Shown: positions 18,283 through 27,512, counted from the first letter of the stretch. The stretch: 27,512 bases of DNA from Oehlia diaphana (GCA_003833135.1 QZLH01001584.1:1-27512), one strand, 5' to 3'. Translations and numbers: made by a program. Notes: a model not told the origin generated them from the sequence alone.

Positions 18283-18323
18283 TTAGTGACTGATTGATGT
18301 TTGATTTTTCATTTTTCAACCTG

Positions 18324-19154
18324 TATAAAGTATAATAAAACATTAAGTGCAATTAAGAGTTGGATTAATAAAAAGTTAGAAAGGATTAAAAGAAGAAAAA
18401 AAAGAAAATTATAGATTACTGGTAGTTAATATTTGAGAGATAAAAATAAAGAAACTTGATGTATTTTCCATTTTTTTCAGTTTTTTTTTAGATTTTTATA
18501 ATTTTCTTTTTAGTTTAATTTTTCTTTTTTTTTTAATATTTTAGAATTTCACCCTTTAGTATTTTTTTGAAAAGATATAAGAATATTAAAATTATTAATT
18601 AGCTGTATTTAAAGGTTTTGTAGTATCAACTTTTTTTTAAGCTTTATAGTTTAGATAATGTAATTTGTAAAATTTGTTTTAAATTTTACTAATTTGAGTT
18701 AATTACTAGAAGATTTATTAAAATTAGTATTATTAGTTTACTTAAAAGTATAATTGATTGAATCTAATATAGTAGTATCTATTTTAGTTATATATCAAAC
18801 TCATTATGTTTGTTTCCTATTGCTACATTTTCTTGTTTTCTTTTCATAATTTTGTATGCTTTTGTCTATTTGAATCCATTTGCTAGATATAATTTTTTTT
18901 CAAACAATATATAATAATGCATATTCTGTCAAAATTATTTATGTTAATATCAATTAATATCTCATTAGACTTTTATTTTATCTCAAATAATGGAAACTTT
19001 TCAATCAATTCAAAAAAATCTATTTGAAATACTTTAAACTCTCTCAATATATAAGTATAAACCTGGTCAAATGTAAAGATTTCTTATAACAAATAGTATT
19101 ACATATAGTAGTTTTTTGATGTTTACTTTCTTGATCTATTTGTAATTTGTATAG
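18324..19154. other. A+T-rich sequence without a recognised gene
   Basis: 18350-18420 is A/G-rich, 18470-18550 is T-rich with polypyrimidine runs. No protein-like frame stands out. 18955-19030 reads loosely as short peptides but is broken by stops. Confidence 0.4.
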
Positions 19155-19346
19155 ACAAAAATTTCAGTTGACTCTCAGAATATATCAGAAGGTATTGTTT
19201 CAGCTATATTACTGATAACAGATAATGAATTTGAATATGATAATAAAGTTAGATTCAACATCTTAACAACATATTTTTTTAAAACATGCTTGAAAAAGAG
19301 GAATTTTCTGGAGAAAGTAGACAAGAGTATAGTGATGATAAAATAG
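19155..19346 (+). other. exon-like open stretch, unrecognised
   Basis: After a possible 3' splice site (TTTGTAATTTGTATAG ending at 19154) a frame is open for 63 codons to TAG at 19344-19346. The text is balanced (for example AILLITDNEFEYDN and FNILTTYFFKTCLKKRNFL), unlike chance A+T frames. No ATG, no upstream exon and no family recognised. It may be an orphan exon of a decayed gene. Confidence 0.3.
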
Positions 19347-19484
19347 ACAGCATTCTTGAAAAGATGCATGTTGTTCAATCAGCACATCTGCCATATGGCA
19401 AAACACAAAAATAGTAATAGTATTTTCATTATGTAAATCATGAACAATATTTAAGTGATGTATACTTTTAAATCCATATTAAAT

Positions 19485-19937
19485 ATGGGGCCCAAAACCT
19501 CCATAAGGATTTCCAAAGTTTCAGGTTTCAGATTATATGAAACGAAACCTTTCCCAAAACCCTAAAGTGTTTCTGAATCCCGAAACTAATCCCAAATCCC
19601 AAAACTAGCTTCAATTAATTCCGAACCCTCCTGAAACCTGAAATTATCATCAAATTCATTTACTAATGATGATTGTAAATAGGGTTCATTTCAAAATGAC
19701 TTGGGATTTGGGAATATTAAATGTACTTGATTTAGGATTTAATGTTTAACATTAAGGATAAATCAGATGATTTAATGAATAGGACAACAGCCAATTAGAA
19801 CAAGATATTTAATTATCCAATAATTGGACGAGGGAGATGATTTTGATCCAGTTTTATAAGTGTAATCATAAAATAAGGTTTCAGTATATCAAAACTAGTT
19901 TCGGGTTTCGGGCTAGGTTTCGGGTTTCGGGCCCCAT
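19485..19937. mobile_element. about 453-bp element with ATGGGGCCC ends
   Basis: ATGGGGCCCAAAACCTCC at the left pairs with the right end GGTTTCGGGTTTCGGGCCCC. Subterminal parts are degenerate repeats of GAAACC/CCCGAAACT, much richer in G+C than the surroundings. A near-direct repeat, TTTAAATCCATAT (19467 on) and TTTAAATTCCATAT (19939 on), lies close outside the ends but not flush, so the target duplication is uncertain. No ORF. Confidence 0.65.
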
Positions 19938-20086
19938 GTTTAAATTCCATATAAAAATGTATAGTCAACTAAATTATGAGATAATAAAAACCAGATACAT
20001 AAATTTTCTTATATCACGTGATGATAGCGTGAGTTTAGCGCTTTTAATCAAGTATTAATTTGCCCGCATCAGGCTTTGTCTTTTTA

Positions 20087-20509
20087 ACTTGTGCACAGGT
20101 GATGACTGGTGAATAGAAAAAATTGGGACAAAAAAAGCAGTCCCATTTGGGTTAAAATCGTCCGTATATTGCGCAAACAGATTTCCGCGGAGTGCGAAAA
20201 CTGAATCATCAACTTATCAAAGAGTTTGATACATTGCCAAGTTTTGTTGAGGATAACTCCAAATCGTAACTCATACCCAAAAATTTTATTATCAAGGCTG
20301 CGGAACAAATTGGTAGTACAAACCAAGAAATCATTAGATGTTGTTATTCGTTTGATAAAGAACTTGAAGATAGGTTTACCGATTACAAAAGAAGCAAGAA
20401 TGCTTAATGGCGAAATGTGAAACAGCCTCCCAAGTCCCAACGATCTCTCGAAAGACGTAATTGAGAAAAAAGAGTAGAAAGACCCTCCGTCACTATAAAA
20501 AAACCTTGA
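20087..20509 (+). pseudogene. unrecognised protein-coding remnant with six in-frame stops
   Basis: One frame on the plus strand keeps protein-like text with no indel from about 20087 to TGA at 20507-20509: NRPYIAQTDFRGVRKLNHQ, LIKEFDTLPSFVEDNSKS, KNFIIKAAEQIGSTNQEI, KELEDRFTDYKRSKNA, KQPPKSQRSLERRN. It is broken by TAG 20114, TAA 20153, TAA 20267, TAA 20405 and TGA 20462, and ends at TGA 20507. G+C is higher than in the flanks. Each internal stop is one C-to-T step from Gln or Arg. I do not recognise the family. TGTGCACAG before 20099 could be a 3' splice site. The opposite-strand open frame over this region has poor composition and is judged a shadow. Confidence 0.5.
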
Positions 20510-20648
20510 ATATTCGATTTTGTGCTGGCCAGAACTGAAATCACAATTTGAAATTAAAAATTATCGATATGCTTTACAAATCCATGTTAGTTCTTTTTTA
20601 TTCATTAAAAAAATCAAATTTAAAATCGAAATTTAAAATAATATATAA

Positions 20649-22007
20649 TTATTCATCTGTCCACTTAGGTTCTCTCTTTTTAACAAAAGCTTCCATTCCT
20701 TCTTTCTTATCTTTCTATAAACATAATGAAACAAGTTAATAAATAAATTATGAATGAATATACAAAGAAAATCTCCTCACATACCAAAGCAAAGAGACTG
20801 TAAAACAATTTTCGTTCAGAATGACATCCTTCTTTTAATGATAATTCGAATGCTATTCAATAAAAAAAAAATTTTTAATATAATATTTACAACCAACAAT
20901 TTAGTATTTCGTTCTTTAATCCACACATTTCACCAACCTCTATTAATTGATTCTTTAGCAGCTTGAATAGATGGTTGAGAAAGACCTGCAATTTCTTGAC
21001 CCAATCTTATTGCTTCATCAAGTACTTTATCAACAGGTAGTACTTTGCTAACTAATCCCCATCGTTCTGCTTCTTGAGCACTAAAATTACGACCTGATAA
21101 TATAATTTCCATTGCTTTAGATTTTCCTATGGCTCTAACTAATCTTTGAGTTCCTCCAGCACCTTTATGTTTTGAAGTTAAGTATAACGTAATGTGATGA
21201 ATTGAATGTGACAAATAAATTAACAGAACATTTAAGTGAATTAAAATAATTTTACCTGGAATGACACCCAACTTAATTTCTGGTTGTCCAAAAACAGCTT
21301 TTTCACCAGCATAAATAATATCACAACTCATAGCTAATTCACATCCGCCTCCTAACTATCATGATGGTTTCGTGTTAGTTTTATAATATATTATTTATTA
21401 ATAAAAAAAGACAATCACATACAGCAAAACCGTTAACAGCAGCAATAATTGGCTTCTTAATGTCATTAATTTTTCCCCAATGTCCGAGAAAACTGGTTTT
21501 ATATACCTCAGCAAATGATTTTTCCATCATTTCTTTGATATCAGCTCCAGCTAAACAAAATATAAGATTCTCCTGTTAAAAACTTATTTTCTCAAAAACA
21601 CCCATTTTTGATCTCTTATTCTTATTTGTTATTACAATATTATTTACCTGCAAAAGCACGTTCATTACCAGTAATGACAATAGCACTAATATTGGTGTCA
21701 TCATCAAATTTCTCCAAAGCATTGTTAACTTCATGAAATAAATGACTTGATAAAGCATTTAATGCTTTTGGTCGATTTAGTGTAATTAAACCAACTTTTC
21801 CATGAGATTCTGTTAGAATATCTTGGTAATCCTCTGATAATTTTTTAAAACAATAATTTAATTAATTGTTCAACATTTAAAAAGAATTACACTTGACTTA
21901 CTTTGCAAGGCGCCAGATGTACTAAATTTAGCAACATTATTTGATGTTACTAAGACTTTAGTAATTTGACTTCCTCTACTCAGCGGACGTATAAGCGACG
22001 TAAACAT
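20649..22007 (-). CDS. ECHS1: mitochondrial short-chain enoyl-CoA hydratase, 7 exons, 292 aa
   Basis: It hydrates trans-2-enoyl-CoA to 3-hydroxyacyl-CoA in mitochondrial beta-oxidation. Exons (plus coordinates, from the 5' end): 21902-22007, 21648-21833, 21423-21550, 21256-21355, 20938-21162, 20785-20852, 20649-20714. They sum to 879 nt and join in frame, and every intron is GT-AG of 67-97 nt. Residues 1-30 ([17 protein letters not shown]...) are rich in Ser and Arg with no acid, like a mitochondrial presequence. The crotonase fold follows: [23 protein letters not shown] (oxyanion-hole Ala98), [19 protein letters not shown] (Glu146) and [13 protein letters not shown] (Glu166). These two Glu correspond to the catalytic pair of rat crotonase. 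Then [20 protein letters not shown] and the C-terminal helices to KREPKWTDE. Length matches the family (about 290). An upstream in-frame Met exists but would put basic linker before the presequence. Symbol by homology only. Confidence 0.95.
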
Positions 22008-22312
22008 TTTTAAAAAATTAAAGAATTTTTTTTTATGTATGACAATACATTTTTTATGATCGACCTGCACAACTTGTATCACATATTCGCTTTATTAAGT
22101 TATTTGTAATAGTCTACAATTTTTCTAAATTCTATTATTTTATACTAATTAAAAACCGATAAATAAAAAAAATATATGTAGTGAACAAAGTACAATATTA
22201 AATTATTATTAGCTAAATTAAAGTTGAATAAGGATGGATGGAATAGTGATGGAATTACAGCGAATTTTATTTCAACTATAATTTACCGTGTTTCATTTTT
22301 GTCCATTTAAAC

Positions 22313-23752
22313 CTAAAAACCGGAAAAAGGAGTTTTGCTAGTAATTTTGAACATTTCCAATTCATCCATACCTCGTTCTTGACCTCTTTGTAAAGCTAAA
22401 TCATAACCAGCAGCTCTAACTCTACTCAAAACTGGTGTTCTCGTTTCTCTACCTTCACCAAAACTAAACATAAAACTATCATGTTGTCTAGCCGTATTAT
22501 TACTCCAGACACTGCTAATGTACATTCCAAAAATTTCTTCAGTTGATTTAATTTTCATCAACATAATTGTCTTGGCTTGCCCTCCACAACGATTATGTAA
22601 AGTTTGTTGTGAAAATCCGTCTCGACTTCCACGCATCAACAACGAAAATTCATAAGGAATTTCTGTATGAGAGTAAGTTTTACCTTCTTTCCTATCAATC
22701 CATGTTGCGATTAATGCTGCATGCTTTAATGTTATTAATTTACTATCAATGGTTTTTAATCTTGGTAAGAACGACGATGATTGTTTTTCTGGCATTATAA
22801 AGTGCCATAATACAGTATCATATAATTTTGTAGGTAAACAATCTTTAAATGGCCATACTTTTTCTCTGAACTCTTCCGGTGACATTAAAGTAAATCTGAT
22901 AAGAGGAATACAATCCGCTAAAATTTGTTGAAAGTTTTGCATCGTTTCTTTACTCCATTCAGTAGAATCTACATCTACATCATCCACATTTAAATTTCTC
23001 GAAGGTGCTTCAATTTCTGTTATTTGTACGTTAGCCCATTTAATTAAATTATTCCACAAATCAACTTCATGTATTGCTAAGTCGTCACGTTTTAGTAAAG
23101 ATTTGAGTATGGTTGAATCTATACAATAAAAATATTCACTATCAAAAAGTAAAGGCGGGTCTGCACAAATTGCTTCTAAACAATGATCTTGCAGTTGACC
23201 ATAAGTTGAGTGTGAAAATGCAAAATCTAATACATGACAAAAGTTTTCTTGTATCCAAGTCGCTCTATTGTTTACTAAATAATGTTGAACTTCTTCAACA
23301 AATTCTTGTAAGATTAATTCATCTGCGGCTGTCAAAAGCGATAAAATAAATTCTCCATCTTGTTCTTCTACATTAGTACTCCCTGTATATATATACCTAA
23401 AATAAATAAAAGAAACATTTGAAAGAAAAAAATTTAGTTTAATGAATTAAAAAAATTTTTTAAGCTTAAAATATATGATAACTAACTTTAAGATAACGTC
23501 AAATATTGGTGGGGAGACGTTTGGTTTGTTAAATACTATTTTTCCATCCTCTTGTTTAGCCCATTCGTTCGAAAGTGCTCTACGAAAATATGGCGATTGT
23601 GCTCCCAATATGACTTTATGTGCTTTAAAAGATTTCACCAATGGCTCCTCTCCTACATTTACAATTAAATCATGCCCATATCCCTCGAGTAACAACTTTT
23701 CATAATTTTTACTAAAAATTTCCCAAGTTTTATTCATTTTTTTTGTCTGCAT
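22313..23752 (-). CDS. BTB-BACK-TLDc domain protein, 2 exons, 449 aa
   Basis: Exons 23487-23752 and 22313-23396 are joined across a 90-nt intron (GTTAGT...TTTTAG) that restores VILKYIYTG, the conserved end of the BTB core. BTB spans about residues 26-125 (HDLIVNVGEE, FKAHKVILGAQSPYFRRAL). BACK spans about 130-250 (ENFCHVLDFAFSHSTYGQL, WNNLIKWANVQ). A TLDc-like region spans about 270-445 (LITLKHAALIATWIDRK, YEFSLLMRGSRDGFS, IFGMYISSVW, DSFMFSFGEG, LEMFKI). BTB proteins of this layout often act as cullin-3 adaptors; TLDc is linked to V-ATPase regulation and oxidative stress in animals. The role here is unknown. The TLDc end is short: the usual glycine-rich YGPxFG strand after the SRV motif is absent. 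A second Met five codons downstream (23737) could be the start. A TATA-like GGTTATATATAAA lies about 70 bp upstream. Confidence 0.93.
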
Positions 23753-24911
23753 TTAATATGTTTTAAGAAGGTTTGAAAGAAGAGTTAAAAAATGGAAATT
23801 TTTTGATATTGTCTCGAATATTTATATATAACCATAAGTTTCACAGAAAGCCATCGGCAAGACTTTTTACATGTACTTGATTAATGAATGATTGCCTAAT
23901 TCGTCGAAAGGTGTATAAAAATAGGATTATCTTGCGTATATATTTGTTAAACTAATTGATTTAAAAATAACATAAAAAATACTTATTACGCAGTAATCGT
24001 TGGATGTTGCGTCATTATGCTTAAGGAAAGTTTTAACCTAACCAATCTTGCACATGTTTAAATTGTTGATCTTGTCCAAAGACGAAATTATAATTATAAT
24101 GATTAAGCTATGTTTATTTGTAACAATCTGACAGAACAACATTAAAAGAACATTAATCTTAGTTTTTTTTTTTTTGAAAAATTTATGGAATCCGATTTCA
24201 TGTGATTATTGGATGATTTCTAATGTAGAAGGATTAAATTTAGACTAAAAAAAAAAGCGAACATAAGGAATGAAGGCAAGGGGAAGTTAAAATTGTTAGA
24301 GAGTTAATCAAGTAAGCGAACAAAGAAATAAAGAAATCGGTAAAAATATCGTGATAATCATTTAATAATTGAAAACAATACTAGATACAGCAAAATAAAA
24401 TAATAATTTACGCTACTAGTATTGTCATTTTTAATAAATACTGTACTACCTAAATTCAGCCAGAATTTTAGCAACCAATAAAATTGCTTGCTTTTTCCTT
24501 ACTAAAAAATTGTGCTGATCTACTGATCAAATGGGGTAGAAACCTTTGTTATACAATACAAAATACTACTTTTTTTTTATTTACTTTAGTAAATTCAGTA
24601 ATATACTAGTTATAAATATAGGAAATACAGTATTTATAGAAAGAATAAATATCATGTATTAAATTAATGATTAGAAATTTTATGAATTACTAAAAAAATT
24701 AACTTTTTATCAAAAAGCTTTTAAAATTCTTATATTACCATATTTCTGACTTTACTTTAAATGCCATTTTTAACTTTATACATAAAATTTAAAAATTTAC
24801 TTTGCTAATTAATGTGAAAATTGCTAAAATTCACTGGCAGTGATGATTATATACCAGCATTATGATGTACTTTTGATCAGAATTAAAAAATCTAATAAAA
24901 TATTATATCAT
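23753..24911. other. 5' flank of the BTB gene, then A+T-rich sequence
   Basis: 23753-24360 has somewhat higher G+C than the repeats and probably contains the promoter of the minus-strand gene; no other gene is visible. 24150-24180 and 24245-24260 are homopolymer runs. 24410-24900 has words such as CTACTAGTATTG and CACTGGCAGTGATG without a clear inverted partner. No tRNA or other RNA fold recognised. Confidence 0.4.
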
Positions 24912-24919
24912 AATTTCAC

Positions 24920-25225
24920 TAGTGTTTGGAAATGACCTGGTTATTTGACCATTTAAATGATTTATGAAATCATTTGGCATTATTTATAATCATTTGTCAT
25001 TTGGTCATTTCAATCATTTGATTTTGATTGGCTAATATTTATTACATAAATAATTATGTGACTATAATTAAAGAATAATGAATATAGTGTAGGCAAAATT
25101 ATAATATTAGCTAAAATTACATTCAAATGACCAAGGTCATTTGTCATTTGAACATTGAAATAATATATCATTTGTTATTTGTCATTTGAATTATTTGATC
25201 ATTTCAAGTCATATGCTAAACACTG
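24920..25225. mobile_element. 306-bp hAT-type MITE, YAGTGTTTRG ends
   Basis: Left end TAGTGTTTGGAAATGAC and right end, read inward, CAGTGTTTAGCATATGAC are inverted. AATTTCAC (24912-24919) and AATTTTAC (25226-25233) are a 7 of 8 duplication. The subterminal parts are packed with CATTTGRTCATTT and CAAATGAC words in both directions, which resemble transposase-binding repeats of hAT elements. No ORF. Confidence 0.8.
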
Positions 25226-25308
25226 AATTTTACTACTGGTGTATGATCTATCACTACTAGTAATATTTATTAGCAATACCAATTAATTATCAAAAAAATG
25301 TTTTAGTT

Positions 25309-26579
25309 AAGGTTGCTTGCCAAAACTAGGGGGTTTTAGTGGAATAGTATATACGAAACTGCCAAAACTAGTTTTCCAAAATCACCTGAAATGCCAAAAT
25401 TGCTGAAACTACTAAAACTGCCAAAACTGTTTTAATATTTTGGTATAGTATATCATATGACATACTATAGTTTTAGTAATCTATTGATATAATCTGGCCA
25501 ATTAATCTATTTTTTTATCGGCCTTAATATTTCTTTTTAAACAAATTTTTTTTTTATATATTTTTTTCAATTCTTTAAACCAAAATTTTTTTAAAAAAAA
25601 ATTTTTTTTATTTTTTTTTAGTTTTTTAAAAATTTTTTTTAAAAAATTTTTTTTTTATTTTTTTTTTTTGGTTTTCTAAACCAAAATTTTGTTTTTTTTT
25701 TTGATTTTATTCTTTAAGTTACTGGACTTCTTGAATAAACTGGACTTTGGAATAATGTAAATTGAAAAAGAAGGATAGAATTTTTTTTTATATTAAAGAA
25801 ATATTGCTAATGTTCTTTCTCTATTTTTTTTAAGTTACTGGATTCCTTGAATGAACCCAAACTTTGAAATGTAAGTTGAAAAAAAGGGCAAATTTTTTTA
25901 ATATTAAAGAAATGTTACTAATCACTAATATTTCTTTCTCTATTTTTTTAGGTTTCCGGATTTCTTAGATAAACCTGGATTTTGAAGTGTAAGTTGAAAA
26001 AAAGGAGTAGAATTTTTTTTTATATTAAAGAAATATTACTAATGTTTTTTTTTCTATTTTTTTTAGGTTTCTAGACTCCTTGAACGAACCTGAACTTTAG
26101 AATGTAATTTGGAAAAGTGAAGGAATTTTTTTAATATTAAAGAAACGTTACTAATATTTCTTTCTCTATTTTTCTAGATTACAAAACTCAGAGGTAGTAT
26201 GGGTGGGAAGTTTACTTCAAAGTAATATAATCTCTTTATTATTTTAATAAAATAAAAAATGTTAAATTAAACAATAAATTTACAATAAATTTTTAATTAC
26301 ATGTAAATATATTAGACAATTTGAAATTAAAAAAAAAATGTTTAAAAAGATTAAAATAGCAAAACTATAGTGAAATTCATATAAAATATTAATACTTATT
26401 ATGCTGAAGCCATGGATAAACTTATTATAGAGGTTTTGCAAATTTTGGTAATTTTGCAAATTTTGGCAGTTTCACAAGTTTTGGCAGTTTCACAGTTTCA
26501 CAGTTTCACAGTTTTGCCACTATATAAGGGGTTTCACCTTTTGGCATTAGGCCAAATAGGTTTTGGCAGACAACTTTAA
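25309..26579 (+). mobile_element. 1.27-kb AAGGTTGCTTGCC element carrying a tandem array, copy C
   Basis: It begins AAGGTTGCTTGCCAAAAC and ends GTTTTGGCAGACAACTTTAA. TTTTAGTT flanks both sides exactly (25301-25308 and 26580-26587). The ends and the subterminal AAACTGCCAAAA words (25350-25430) and TTTTGGCAGTTTCACA words (26460-26520) match the 244-bp copies A and B, so this is a longer member of that family. The middle holds a T-rich stretch (25510-25700) and the mini-exon array. No transposase recognised. The array may be a later insertion or captured sequence. Confidence 0.8.
25719..26225 (+). repeat. tandem array of four mini-exon/mini-intron units plus a terminal exon-like segment
   Basis: Four units begin at 25719, 25835, 25952 and 26067 (steps of 116, 117 and 115). 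Each has an exon-like part of 36-38 nt (for example 25952-25988, with CGGATTTCTTAGATAAACCT) followed by an intron-like part: donors GTAAAT 25757, GTAAGT 25871, GTAAGT 25989, GTAATT 26104; a TATTAAAGAAA stretch; and a pyrimidine tract ending in AG at 25834, 25951, 26066 and 26177. The array ends in an exon-like stretch 26178-26225 reading ITKLRGSMGGKFTSK and TAA. Two exons are 37 nt, so joining shifts the frame by one at each repeat. In the frame leading into the terminal segment, exon 4 reads LLDSLNEPEL, stop, Asn. Stops in some frames suggest decay. Confidence 0.75.
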
Positions 26580-26587
26580 TTTTAGTT

Positions 26588-27352
26588 AAATGTCAATAAT
26601 GGTATTCAAAATAACAGATAAAAATACTTTTATTGTACTATTTTTTTTTAGAAATATTTATTAAAAAAAGAATTTAACATATATACTAAATTTTGTATAT
26701 TAAATTAGTAGTATAAATGTTAAAATAATAATTATAAAAAAGATTATTTTCAATATATAACTTTTAAAAAAATAAATAATAAATGCAATTTAACTGTTTT
26801 GCAAATTTATTAAGATAATAAAGAAGTGGAATTCCATTTAGACTAGATTACAGTATTATTTTATAATTTATGTATAAAAAAATTTTTTGGTTTGGAGGAT
26901 ATGTATATCCTGTAATTTTGCAATTATATAATTTCAATATGTAAAAATGCAAATTTAATATTATATATTTATAATATAGTGTCTTATTTATTATATACCG
27001 TATATTAAAAATATAATAAATCTTGCGATTTCAAATTTAATGCAGATTTAGAAATAAAATTAAAATAAAAAAAATAATTAGCAATTAACATTTCTAGCAA
27101 CTGAAAAGAACTGAGCTTAAATTACTACTATAATTCAAGTCAGAGTCTTAAATTACAGTAGTAATTTGAGCCTTATTTTATAATTTCATTTACATACTCT
27201 TAAATATTTTCCTTATCTTCAATATGTTTTTCTCTATTCTTTTTGGAACAGTTTCATGAATTATGATATCATGATTTATATATAGAATATTATCTTTTAT
27301 TTTTTTTCTTCTTGCATTTGAAGTTTCTTCTTAAATATCATTATTTGTGTTG
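26588..27352. other. A+T-rich sequence, no gene recognised
   Basis: No coding frame. 27105-27175 contains an inverted pair, AGCTTAAATTACTACTATAAT against ACAGTAGTAATTTGAGC, forming a hairpin of about 20 bp arms. The rest is low-complexity A/T. Confidence 0.4.
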
Positions 27353-27512
27353 CCCTATAAAAAATATATATACAGTTAGTATACTGTATTTTTGTATTTT
27401 GCGAACAGTATATTTATAGTATTATTACCGTATAATTACAGTATTTTCACATACTGTATATATTCGGTATTCTGCACACCGTATCATATATACGGTTTGC
27501 ATACAGTATATT
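27353..27512 (+). repeat. start of a CCCTATAAAAA repeat, cut by the window end
   Basis: CCCTATAAAAAATATATATA opens a segment dense in ACAGTATAT, ATACTGTA and ACCGTAT words in both orientations, so it is strongly self-complementary. The opening CCCTATAAAAA is identical to the ends seen at 2367 and (inverted) 6321. The far end lies outside the window. Confidence 0.5.

Larger units (their letters stand above)
14531..18323. mobile_element. possible 3.8-kb TIR element, now a nest of insertions
   Basis: CAGGTTAAAAAGTGAAAAAT (14531 on) and the inverted right end, CAGGTTGAAAAATGAAAAAT read inward from 18323, match well. Both continue as subterminal ATCAATCAGTYACTAATCAG words (14560-14620 and 18070-18300). 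TA lies outside both ends (14529-14530 and 18324-18325). The inside holds at least six other repeats and the assembly gap, and I see no transposase. The two ends might instead be solo copies of a small element. Confidence 0.5.

Noticed and set aside
20084..20440. 118-codon open frame on the minus strand
   Set aside because: The plus strand of the same DNA reads as better-balanced protein text broken by stops; the minus frame is hydrophobic, Leu/Ile/Phe-rich and looks like a shadow of it.
20853..20937. enoyl-CoA hydratase intron with donor GTTGGT as a sign of a broken gene
   Set aside because: The donor still begins with GT, the acceptor is normal, and splicing gives the expected [13 protein letters not shown] in frame.
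22567..23349. plus-strand open frames opposite the BTB/TLDc gene
   Set aside because: They are antisense to well-supported exons and have no protein-like features.
25510..25700. T-rich stretch as a retroelement poly-A tail
   Set aside because: No reverse transcriptase or target duplication is present; it lies inside a TIR element and contains both A and T runs with degenerate unit remains.
27353..27512. CRISPR-like or microsatellite array from the ACAGTATAT words
   Set aside because: The words are irregularly spaced, occur in both orientations and have no spacers, which fits a palindromic transposon end in a eukaryote.

Overview
The window looks like nuclear DNA of an arbuscular mycorrhizal fungus (Glomeromycotina, Rhizophagus-like). 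The evidence is the extreme A+T richness, short (67-97 nt) spliceosomal introns, a BTB-BACK-TLDc protein of the kind that is massively expanded in these fungi, and dense nested DNA transposons. The species assignment is inference. Only two genes look intact: a seven-exon mitochondrial short-chain enoyl-CoA hydratase (20649-22007, minus, 292 aa) and a two-exon BTB/TLDc gene (22313-23752, minus, 449 aa). They lie in the same orientation, 305 bp apart.

Layout. 1-331: 3' end of a decayed transposon gene. 331-3300: very A+T-rich sequence without genes. 3308-6135: a 2.8-kb TIR element with a TA duplication carrying a multi-exon DDE transposase pseudogene; it may sit inside an older element bounded by CCCTATAAAAA ends (2367 and 6321). 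6643-6905: a small repeat. 7044-8351: a nearly intact 1308-bp Tc1-type element (DD34E) with only two visible lesions. 8818-9066: a palindromic MITE. 9159-11733: a minus-strand BED/hAT transposase pseudogene whose frame is interrupted by a 175-bp MITE (10831-11005) with a perfect 9-bp duplication. 12130-12575: two more MITEs. 13026-14209: a 1.18-kb nested palindrome made of three hairpin units. 14531-18323: a nest of repeats (long hairpins, an inverted pair of 244-bp elements, a 515-bp assembly gap, further MITEs) between a matching pair of ends. 19485-19937: a GGGGCCC-ended repeat. 20087-20509: an unrecognised pseudogene with six in-frame stops. 20649-23752: the two intact genes. 24920-25225: a hAT-type MITE. 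25309-26579: a 1.27-kb TIR element that contains a tandem array of about 116-bp units, each laid out like a 36-38-nt exon plus a 74-81-nt intron. 27353-27512: the start of a further repeat, cut by the window end.

The genes do not form one pathway. The main biology is layered transposon insertion, from which insertion order and target duplications can be read. The most unusual signal is the tandem mini-exon/mini-intron array at 25719-26225. Next come the nested palindrome at 13026-14209 and the two independent copies of a Mutator-like MITE. All coordinates were derived by hand from the sequence; no search was run.
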